Assembly (NCBI GenBank): GCA_013397865.1
Contig: VZTI01003143.1
Span: forward strand, 935,244-999,243
Direction of reading: 5' to 3'
DNA from: Struthidea cinerea
Taxonomy: Eukaryota > Chordata > Aves > Passeriformes > Corcoracidae
Length of the DNA: 64,000 bases
Part shown: positions 50,401 through 62,400 of the stretch, piece after piece
Position numbering within the stretch: position 1 is the first letter of the stretch
How the letters are laid out: every line of letters starts with the position of its first letter
Notes under the pieces: generated by a model
What the model was told of the DNA's origin: nothing
The model's input: only the letters and a program-made list of their open reading frames with translations
Databases searched by the model: none
Made by a program: the position numbers and the translations under genes

Positions 50401-53400
50401 GTAGAGTGAAATAGATTAATTTCATTCATCTATTTAAACCCTAAGTAGAATGATCCTGAAGCAGATCCTAAGCCACATTCTCACCTATGAGACAAGGATA
50501 TCTTGTTCCACAAGCAACTTTTTTGCAAACTGTGCTATTACACAAGGAGATGGATTTCCATGGAATGACTAAAGGAAGAAAATCAGCCCTTGTGTGAATA
50601 ACTAGTAAACACATTTAATTAAATAAATCCCAAACATTAGGCTTCCATTGTAACTGAATTGTAGATATCTTCAAATGCATCTTGTATGGACTGCTGTTGT
50701 TAGGAGATGCATAACCTTTTACTAGATGGTTGAAAAGCAGAGCTATAGCTTGATTTCAGAAAACATGATTATATATGAATGTCAAGTAGCAATCATTATA
50801 GGAAATGTCTGCTTTAATTCTCCATAATTAACTATATTGCATTACAACTGTATAATTTTCTTACAATTTTTCCTGACCAGCTCACCTCAGGGAGAAAGTG
50901 TTTTCCGTTGTCATAATTGCACTTACAGTTATTCTGAGTGCCTTAAATACATGTTTTGAAGCTGGAGGTTTTCCTTCTGAAATGCTGATAGATATTAAAG
51001 AGAATTTTTTTTCTAAGTGACTGAAGATACACAAAATATTTTATGGAAAAAGCTGGAAGCACTGAGGAAATAGTTTTATTTTCGAGCAACAGATGTCAAG
51101 TGAGCAGTTACTACGTTTTCTATTGCACAAGTGTTTCAACAGTGTAATTTTACAATTGCATCTAATTACAATATAATACTAGAAGAGAGTGTAGGGCAGG
51201 AAGAGTGTTTTGCGACTGCTAAGTTTAATTCTTACAGCTGTGACCAAAAGCACACTCCACAGATCTCATTATATATTAAGTTTTCCTTCCATAGAATTTC
51301 ATTGGCAGGAATAGGAGAGCTGCAGTTATTCACAGAAAATGCCATGGCACTTCACAGCACAATTCAAAGATGCATTCAAATAATAATGAATTACAGGGTA
51401 GTATTCAGATCCACTATCAAACTCTAAGTAGTTTGAAGTGATACCTGACATCCAGATATAAAATACGTTCCTGGATTCAGAAGCTATTGAATTGGGAGAT
51501 TTGCATGGGCAAGGAAACAAAACCTCAGATCTATTTCTCCATTATTGTACTCACTCATTGGGTCATTTACCTTCCCTTCTGGTTTTGCGTTTGCATATCG
51601 TTAGGATAAACTCTTCATGCAAGGTTTCATCTCCAAATTGTGAAGATTGTGTTACACATTTGTTCAGCTTCTCTTAGGCTTGACTGGATAAATTCACTCT
51701 TTATATTCAGATCCAGTCATGTAAGTGGAAGACCAGATGGATCTTAGTACAAATTGACAAATTCTTGGTAACTGAAAGCTAAAATTATTAGGTGGGCTAA
51801 ATGCTGAACATCTGTTGATGGGAATAACAGGTCCTTGTTCAATGTTTCTGACGTTTTGTTCGCATATGAAATAGTGATGAAATTACAGATTGTGAAATAA
51901 ACATATTTTTAAACCATGAAAGGCTAAAAAAAAACCCCAAAATTATTCTTCAGAACCAAAACTAAGTGAAATAATGCCATCCTTTAGCAGATAATTAGCA
52001 AATAGATGACTTTGTTTACACAGCATATCTGCAGAAAATAGAAGATTGAAAGTCCGAAAGGTTTTTGATGTGATTCCTGATGCATATTCTACACAAGTGG
52101 TTTTTTGTATTTGTCTAAATTAAAATAGAGATGTTACATTAATCACATTTATTCCTTGAGAATGTAGATTTGTTCTTTGTGGGTAGCCAAGAAGTCTTAA
52201 ACATAAATCTTGCATTTAAAACTTGAAGTATGAAGCCTGATGTGAAAATCTGCGGTCAGTAGTGCTATGATCAGGCATAAGATTATTATCAGTTGGTAAT
52301 CATAGAATCACAAGGAGAACAGGGACAAATTTCTGTACTGAAGGGAGTCACTAATGCAGTAAAAGATGAAAATTAATTGCTGTTTCATTTGAATGCCAGT
52401 GCAAACGTGCAACTGTCGATTAATATGAAACTACTGGCATAATGCTGCTTTAATTTAGTAGGCTTGGGACTGTGCAGCTTGTCCATGTGCTGCATCTGAG
52501 TTCCAGTGCCACACTAATCAGCATGGAGCACCCAGACAACTCTGCCTAATCATTCCTACTTTATCAGTATTATTCAGAGCTCTGCTCTCTCCCTTTGAAT
52601 GTCTTGTAGCAAAGAGCTAATCCTCCCATTTCTCCATGACTTCGCAGGGAATTTTGTGTGTTCTTCTATTTTACAGACAAGCTCAGCATCTTGCAGAATC
52701 AGCACCTTGATTTGGGGGGCTTACAGACAGAGCAAGACCTAGCAAGGCATTTTCGTTATCTTCTTTCCAAATAATAATTTAGAAATGTTCAAGTGTTAGG
52801 TAACTATCTTAGAAATGTTAATGGCATAAAAGAATGTTGTAATTTTTTGTGAGCTGTATATCCAAAGTTCATGCCAAGAATTTTATTTCAGGATGTTTTG
52901 TGGATTGCCTACATATAAACTTCATTATATGTCACTGGCTTTTTATTCTACATAAATATATTTTTTGTCTTTTCCCACCCCTAAGATGATGTTGGAGCAA
53001 TTCCAATAAAGCATTTTCCAAAACATGTTGCAGATTTACATGCAAGTAATGGTTTTTCTGAAGAATTTGAGGTATGGCTCTATGATGTCATCTTTTTCTT
53101 AGCACGTACAAATAATGTTAAGTTTAAGTGCCTGGAAACAAAAATGGGGGCATTGCATTCTGACTTGGGGACCAATTTCATGAATGCATGTAAATGTGAG
53201 TGCTTTGAGCCCAGTATGGAGTTTATGCATAAAGCCTAGGGAGATTCATGAAAGCTACCAGGACTGGAATACAAATGAGAATGTTTATTATTGTGATAAA
53301 ATACTGAATAATTGTGTGAATAAACTATGCAAAGATAATGCAATATATATGGTTTATCAGATACAGTGATAGATCTAAAACGTTTCCAGTACTAATGACA

Positions 53401-56400
53401 ATTGAATTTTGCAGAAGCTACCCACATTTGCTTGTTCCATTTGCAGAGAAAATAAAATGGACGTAATAATGAGTACACGTGGCAAGACTTCTGATTAACA
53501 GGGGAGCTAATGTAGTCTTCATATGTGGTAGTGAAAGCTTTACAGTTCCTTTCCTAAAGTATATGGTTCATAAGAGGTATTTGAAAATATTGAAACATAT
53601 GCTCTAATCATATAATGTTACTATGACCATATGTAACTAATGATCTTCATTGTTTTTTTCACTCGTGTATTGCAATCAATTTAAAGATGGATATGTTCTA
53701 ACTTAATTGACATAAACATTAAAACCCCAAATACCGTAATGAAAGCTGTGCCATTAGCAATTTTTACAAGAGATTTGTAGCAAAATCAGTCAGTTGGGAT
53801 GGAAACAAGTTTTTTAACTGATCTATGTTAATTTAAAATGCAATTGTAATATTCCTGTTGCAAAAACAATAACAAAAGTAAAAAATTCAGAGTTCTGCAT
53901 CTTTAGGTTTTGCTTTTGTTTCCCCAGCCAATGTATTGTGATCTAGTGGACCAAAAATTCCATGTCCTTCACACAACCTTCTTCATCAGCATTTCTTCTT
54001 CAATTCATTTAACATTCAGAATATCCATTTGATTCAATCCATTTGATTGTGGGACCAAATTTGTAAATACTTGTGAATGTCCAGTACATGTTCATATACT
54101 ACACATGTGCACATGCACTGGTGGGACTGGGCTCCAGCTCGACTAGCTATTAATAAGAGCAGCTCTTGAAAGATTGTGTGTAAATACAATGGATACAAAG
54201 TTCTGTCACCGTTAGTGAGTGCAGCAATACAGAAAACAGATTGTTCATTTTAAATTGATCTTTTCCTACAATTTTACTTCTCCTAAATTACAGCAGTGAT
54301 CTAAAGACCAAATATAGTGCATGTCACTGAACTACAGCAGCGCCATCTGACATATTTCATGCTAGTTTTAACTATTACCAAAAAAAGTCAGTGTCCTCAT
54401 CATTTCTTGGAGATCCTTTATTTGCTTTGTGGAGTACCCCAGAATTAGTGTCCAGTTCTTTTCTCTACTGATAGAGAACTTAGAAGATTGGGAAAAACTG
54501 AATTACAGTAATTGTCTTTTCAGAGTTAGCGTACATTTGAAGAGTACAAGGGTGGTTCAGATTTTTTTTTTTTGGGAGAAGGGTAGCAAGTTTTTTTTCT
54601 ATTACTACAAAATAACTCATTTAAAGTCTAATTTTTAGACTGACAACCACTTTTTATACATATATTTAAGTAGATTAAGGTCATTGACATTAAAATGAAT
54701 TATAAAAAGTGTTGGGAAACATCATTAGTACTTTTAGTGATGGCAATGTATTTGCTATTTAACAGTGTGGGCCTTATAAATGCTTGAGTTTCCTGTCAGC
54801 TAAAGTAATCAATAAAATGAATTAATTTTGTGAGTCTTACAGAGTCTGTGCCTGTCTTCTCAAATCTGTCTCTCTCTTTATAACATGGTTGAAACTGCTG
54901 GCAGCCTGACTGAGGGCTGTAACTCTGTCTTTCCCCAGAGTGCAGTGAGGCTGGCTGAACAGCATTCAGTCCTGCTTCAGTGGAGGTTTTGCGCCTGAAT
55001 GCAAAGAGAGCAAAAGCATTCCCCAGAGAAACTGATGCATTTATAAGGACCAATAAAAATTCCAATGAACTGTTAAATTTATAGATAATCTGGCTAAAGT
55101 CTGTGATGTTGCTCATATGTACAAGCTTTCACTGGCCTAAGGTCTAACATTAAAGATAAAGACAGGAAAAGAGATGCCATCATTTTAACTGGGAAAATTA
55201 CCTCTTGTTTCCTTTAGGAGTTTTGTCAAAATACTCAGTTTTGTTGTTATTATGGATATATTGCATGACCATAACTGTTTTCCATATAGTAATTGCAATT
55301 TATATAAACACTTATCCATTTGTTCTGTGCTGTGGAATTTGATTTTTTTTACTTTTTTTGCATTCATTCCCTCATTAGACACTGAAAGAGTTTTATCAGG
55401 TAAGGAATTATTTCACTGCATTTTTTTTTAGCAATGAAGTAGTTGTAAAATATCATAGATAATTGGGTATAAGGTTGTGGTTCTTTTCATGCTTACTTAC
55501 TGTATTTAAAGACATTTTATGTATTTTAATACTTACTAAAGTATGACGTACTTTTTTTTCAGGAAATCCAGAGCTGTACTGTAGATCTAGGTATTACATC
55601 AGACAGCTCTAATCACCCTGACAACAAGAATAAGAATAGATACATAAACATTGTTGCTTGTAAGTAAAAGCATCACTTGTTGTTTTGTGCAAGAAATAAT
55701 TATAGACAAGTATAGATTTATGTTATTAGTGGGAGCAAAAATACTCCTACCCTGAAACCTCCAGCTACTGTTCTGCCAAGTGCTCCTTGGAGAGGAGTTA
55801 GCATGAGATTTCACATCTCTTCAAGTTAGGCCTCTGACATTCTGCTGCTTTGATGAGCATTTGTTAGCAAGACATATTCGTGTCTTCTGCGATGACCCAA
55901 AGGGAGTTGGGAGATTTCATTATAATGCCATTAGAAAGCCTAAGAAGCTGTGTTTTGATTGTCAAAATTAATCCATCTTTGATTTAGAATAATGGTGATT
56001 TATTGTCTCTATGAGCTTCAAAATCCCTGGATATATTTACTGTCACATATAAACGTAAATGTTCTGGTTTTGCGTTGTATTGTGCCTGGCAATAATGTAG
56101 TACAACATCTTCATTAGCCAGTACACTTGTTTTCCCATTGCATCACTCTCCCAGATTTTTCTTCTCTGAAACACATCTATTCAGTTTTGTTAATCTCTCT
56201 TTCAAGCTATTGCCTCTGGGTTTTTGATCATTTGGTGGCTCAATACTTTTTTTAAACTCTCCACAGCATTTTGACTTTGTTCTGATTACAAGAAAGCTCT
56301 AAATAAATATGAATCTTCAGCATTCAGCATCACTAAAACTGAGTAGAAAGAGTGACAGAGTCAGCTATCTGGCAGAAGACAATGTAAACCAGCAAAAAGA

Positions 56401-59400
56401 AATGCCAATCTGCCTGGCTAAAGATGTCTCTAAAGGGACAAAAACTCAGGGATTTTCCTCTGCCACTCTGTGTTTGTACCTGGTCATACAAAAGGTGCCA
56501 GCCCAGGGGCTGTTTTATTAAAGAGCAGTGCAGAGGCAGATTAGGGCAGCTGAAGTAGCAAGAATTGTCCTCTGTAAGTGACCCAAGTGTAGTTCTTACA
56601 ATCGGTGCCGCCTTCAGAACGCTTCAGCTCACCCTGATGTAGCCACTGCTGATGCTTCAGATGACCAGCATTTTCAAAGTCCCATTGCTCTCCAGCAGCC
56701 ATTCTTTTAACTTGGAATTAAAGTTCCTCAGCAATGGGGCCTGCTGTCATTTTGAGACATCCCACTGTGCAGATTTGGCAGTCGTGACCCAGGACTTATG
56801 GAAGACCTATACACCTTTAAAAGCAGCAGCTAGAGGCCATAGGGGATATATGTCATAGTGCCTAAAATGACGCCAGGTGCTGCTGTTCAGGCCACTAGAT
56901 TCTGAGTCCCTTCAAACTTTGGAGTCATTACTTTATTTTTCTGCGAATTAGAATTTTGAATCTGATTCATACCTAAGGAAAGGATGTTTGCATTTGTGAT
57001 TGTATTGGTCTCATGCATTGTAAAAATACACTTCATTATTTTTACAAGAAAGAATATATTTCTTACCAAAAATTGCTTATTTTCTCCCTTGTTTTACTGC
57101 AGATGATCATACTAGGGTTAAATTAGCACAGCTTGCAGAAAAAGATGGAAAACTGACTGATTACATTAATGCCAACTACGTCGATGTAAGTGCCTTTTTC
57201 TATCGGCTGGCCTATTAATCTGTCAGTCTTTTCTGTAAAAAAAAAAATATGTATGGAGGTGAATAGATTTAATTTTAAAAAAGTGTCACAATATTACAGA
57301 TTTTGTTAAAAAAAACTTTTGTGGTCTAAGTTAAGCCTACGAAATTAAAGCAAAGGTAAAATGCCAATTCTTTCTTGAATCCGTCTTGATATTGTAGCAG
57401 CTGCAGCTTAATGAAGGGCGTTTTTAAAGAAAAAATGTCCTGTCACATCTGAGTCATTTTAGAAGTATATCTCATCTGAGTGGTTAATTCTCCCATCTGA
57501 GGTAATCTCATGAGAGGAAGAGTCCATTTAGCTGAGAGCCTCACCAAGGCACCATTACCGGTTTTCATTACATAGTTATTTACATGTGAGTGATCATGAT
57601 TCATTTTGTAAACAACTTTTGTAACACGTCTCATAATCACTATCATGTCAATGTCCTGCCTGAACACAAGCATTTGAACATACATATCCTATTTGTTGGA
57701 ATGATAAATATTGACATAACAGTTTTATTCATATGTCATCTGATACCCCGGGGTTTCTGCAATTTTGAGAGTTAAAAATTTTAAAGTGCTTAAAAGCTTC
57801 TCAGAGTCTTTAAAAATAAATACATAAAATGTCATGTACACCTCCCAACCTCCTTTTGCTCATGGACAGTGATTTGACGAGTGTCATTTCTTTTATTTTA
57901 ATTTAGGGCTACAACAAGCCAAAAGCCTACATTGCAGCTCAAGGGCCACTAAAATCAACAGCAGAAGATTTCTGGAGAATGATATGGGAACATAACGTAG
58001 AAGTTATTGTGATGATAACTAATCTCATTGAGAAAGGAAGGGTATGAGTACTTTTGTCTGTTTTTTATTTCTCTGGTGTTGGTAGATCTACCTGTAGCAA
58101 ACTGCTCTCTCTCTTAAAAATCTGGTTTTGTCATTTATTGAACAAAAAGCAGTAGTTTGTAGTAGTTGCTTGTACTAGGACTGGCTATAGAAGTACAAAG
58201 TTGAGGATTTGTAGTATGAAACTAAAGAAAATATTCTGTAAGTCTTGAAAATACCATGTTCTCACCACAAAAAAAAATCTTATCCTGAAAAAAAGACTTC
58301 TTGTATATAATAAAAGTGGACAGACTGTGGGCCTTGTGCCATGTTCTGCTACCAATCTGCTTGCCATCATGCTCTTTGTCAGGGTTGCCTTTGGCCCTGG
58401 AAAGGAGAAGAACATAGTTCAGGTGAACTTTTGTGGATATTCACTGTCTGCTCCCTTTTAACATCCTGTGGTACTCACAGTTCCTTTCCTCCTACATGAC
58501 TAGACACACATTTGTCCAGTGAGACAAAAAGAGGCCAAACCCCATCACAGGTTGTGTGTTTCTCTGATTATGTGGTGGGAGTACACATGTACCCTGGGGT
58601 CACATGAGGACACGTTGCATCACACTTGCCACACACTGGCAGCAGTGCCTCAAATGAATGTAAATCTTACCATACAACCTATAAAGCATCTCTCAGATGA
58701 TACAGACACAGCAATTTCAGACAAGGGCTGCACCAGGAGTACCACTTCATTCGTAACACCACGCTGTAAACAAACACTCTTCTGATACTCTTGGAGAAGG
58801 CTATATGACTACCCAGCCAAAAGGCTGGACACATCACAGCTCTCTACTGTACATTCTAGCCATACACAGGCTCACTCTTACCCTGGCTACCAGATATAAA
58901 TATTCTCTGCCCATACAATAAACTAATCAAAAGCCACATACCACTCTACTGACTTGGATGTATTCCTATTTTTCCTATAGATGGTGTTGTTTTCTTTAGT
59001 TTTTAGAGTGTCTATAGAATGGAAAGTCCCACAATATTAGACCCCTTAACTCTGATAGTATGATTTAAACCTCTTTTTTGGAGTATTTCAAATAAAGAGC
59101 ATCTTTGCACAGCCAAAATAATTGTTATGTTTTGTGCTTTACTCTGCTCTTAAATTTGAACATTTCAGCTTACTAGTTTGACATTTTAGGTTTGGGGTTT
59201 TTTTCTCTATTTTTTATTTTCTTTTTAACAGAGAAAATGTGACCAGTACTGGCCTGCCGAAGGTAGTGAAGAATATGGGAACTTCTTGGTTACTCAGAAG
59301 AGTGTTCATGTACTTGCCTATTACACTGTGAGGAATTTTACTCTTAGAAACACCAAGATCAAAAAGGTTTGTAGCATCCTGAAAACAGAGGTAGGCAAAA

Positions 59401-62400
59401 GGAAGTGTTAAAAGATGCTCAGAATATTTTTAAGGCAGTTGACAACTCTTTCTGCTGTACATGTAAAGCCGAATCCTATAGGTCTCAGCCAGCCAAGATG
59501 CTTGTCAACTTCAGTTAATTTGACCAGATGAACAAACTCAGAAAACTGTAGGACCATCAGGGAAAAAGCATTGATCACATTGGAGAGCTGATGTGGATTT
59601 TGCCTGCCTGGGTAGCAGGACGATGCATTTTCAGAAAGAGAGCAACTTGAAGAAAATGTGATATGAGTTAAATTATCCACCTCAGCTCTCCATTTTCCTT
59701 TTTAAAGACAGGTGAATCCACACTTATTTTTATTGTAACCAGAACCAACATGCTCTCAGCTCAGCAGGGTGATGTTAGTTACTTTGAGGAGGATTCTGAA
59801 AACTTAATTTATTCCAGCCACATAAATATCTGAGACACCTAGTCTCTCACCCTACCTGCATAATTAATACATAACGTGCAGCATTTACTATCAATTAATT
59901 TATTCTGCCTATTTTAGGAATGAATCTTTGAAGGAGATGGCCTGCTTTCTGAAGGAATCCCTGCCTCTGAGTTGCCATGGAGGAAGGGAGCTTAGAAAAG
60001 CAGCCTACACAAGGCTACTTACCTTGTAGACCACTAAAGCTGGGTGAGATGAATAGTACTCTTTCTGTTCACTCAACAGAGGAGCAGAGTGGCAGGAAGA
60101 GCTGGTGACTCTTGAAAGCAGCTGTAATATGTTATCCCTCCAGTGTTCGTAGTCTTTCTCTATGGCTTTCTAAGAGACAGTGTCAGGTCATTTTTCCACT
60201 CAGTGGGCAAGCTGGTGAGACAGAAGCCCTTCCCCTTCTCTTTGAAGGCTGGAATATTCAGAGCCAGTTCAACAGCTATCAGGTACGGAAATAAAATAAA
60301 GGAAAATGTGGGCTGCTTACATGTGGAATTATTTTTTCGTTGCAGGGTTCCCAGAAAGGGAGGTCTAGTGGACGCATAGTGACTCAGTACCATTATACCC
60401 AGTGGCCTGACATGGGTGTTCCAGAGTACACACTGCCCGTTCTCACCTTCGTGCGGAAGGCATCGCATGCGAAGCGCCACGCTGTCGGGCCTGTTGTGGT
60501 TCATTGCAGGTGTGGTTTTTAGTCCTGTAAGGTTCACTCCACTTTCGTTTTGCAGAAAAATATAATTTCTCAGTGGTGGGTTAAGCAAAATTTCACTGTT
60601 GCATTTAACAATTCCTGATGGAGTAAGATTAATTTCTTAGCTGGTATTCTTATCTGATATTTCTCTCCTTCGTAAGGCCAACTAATCAACTGTCTGTGCC
60701 ACTTCTGTAAATCTGTAAATCTCCATAAACAAGATGATGCTGCTCTGCACCATGTTCTTTTTCTTTTTTTGCAAAACTGCTTTTACTTCTATTTTTTTTT
60801 TCCACATTTCTGTACTGCTCTCTTGAATGCTATGAGCTTACCAGATACATGTGTGGGGATAATTGTTTCATTTCTGCAAATATATCGTTAGGATGCTTTT
60901 GGCTCATGCTTTCTTTGGTGCAGGGATACTCTGTAATCCTAAGAGGAGCTCTGTGCACAAGAGAAGACTCACTCTATTCCTGGCTGAACTACAACTCTGC
61001 TGTTTTTAACATTACTCTGGGCTCTAGCAGTCATTTCAAATGGAGGAGCATTCTGGGGAATGGTTGAGGTCTGCATGTGCCGCAGTGTGCAGGCAGGTGT
61101 TCTGTCAGTGTTCACTAAAACTGGCAGCTCAGGGAAAATTGGTTAAAAAGGGCTTGTAGGACCTGGAATGACTTCACAATGCCCATGAAGGACCGGGTTG
61201 TTGTAAAATATATAAGCAGGTTCTGGTTTTCCACTGTAGTACCTCACCTTTGATGGAACATTTGGAAAGAGAACCTCCTCATGAATTCTGTCCTTCTGGA
61301 GCTGACTCTGAGAAAGCGAACAGGTAAAGTCACCTCACAAATGCTGCAAATGAAGATATTTTATTTGTGGGATGATCTAATCTGACTGACATCTGTTTTT
61401 AGCTTGGAAAATGAAAATTCCGTATCGTGTTGTTCTGCTGCTATTTACATCCTGCCTGTTCTTGGGAAATTCAAAATGTCAAGTCTGAGATTGCTGAGAT
61501 ATCAGCAATACATTAGGAGTCAATTAAATAGAGTTTTTAAAAAGTGAACAGTGGTAGTTCATGTGGCTTCAGTCAGACCTCTCCCTTGGGTCATAGGTAT
61601 AACTCACCTCTGTCAGTTGGCAGTTTTGTACAGTTTTTAGCTAACCTGACCACATGCACTATGGAATTTCAAAGGAATCATCTCATGTTGGAAATGTAAC
61701 TTTTATTTATATTTACAGGCTATTTGGAAGACACAAATGATGAGATGTATGAAACTTATTTTAGCTATTTTTATCTGGTACTTTTCATGTTTTTTCTTTC
61801 ATAACAAGTACAGATGGTGTCTGGTAATCTTTGTACTTCTTTGTGTCTAACAGGGTATTAACAACCTGGACCTTTGAATTTCATATCATACTTATTTAGA
61901 CAGTTTATTACAGCAATCTAAGCTCACACTCCCTATGCTCTGTGCCCCCTCTGTGGCAGAAATGAGATGACTGAATTAGCATGTATGGACTGAGCTGGAT
62001 CTGCCCAGAGGGGACCATGCAGCCCCAGCACGGTGCTGCTCTCAAGTTACATGTACAGTACACATAATGTTCCTTCATATCTTGGAGGGGAATTACAAGT
62101 GACTATTTTATAAAAGAAAGTTTTTGTTTAATCTTGCAATACGGCTGGTTTTATACTACATTAATCAGAGTTCATAACAGGAATGAGTTTATTAACCCTT
62201 ACTTCTCCATTTTCTATTTTTAAAAAGGTTTTCAACAATTGCTTGCTATCTTAGCTTTGTTTAAAGAGCACTAAGCTTTTTTCTCTTACAGATATACTCT
62301 CAACAGTTCTGCCATTTCCTGGGGTTTATCTTTGAAATCTGCTATAATGTAGTGGGTGACATAATGCAACTTTTGCTTTCAAGTGCGGTTTTGACATAGG

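Noticed and set aside
60160..60588. 142-codon minus-strand ORF overlapping exon 21
   Set aside because: It is the antisense shadow of a conserved coding exon plus flanking intron; no independent evidence.
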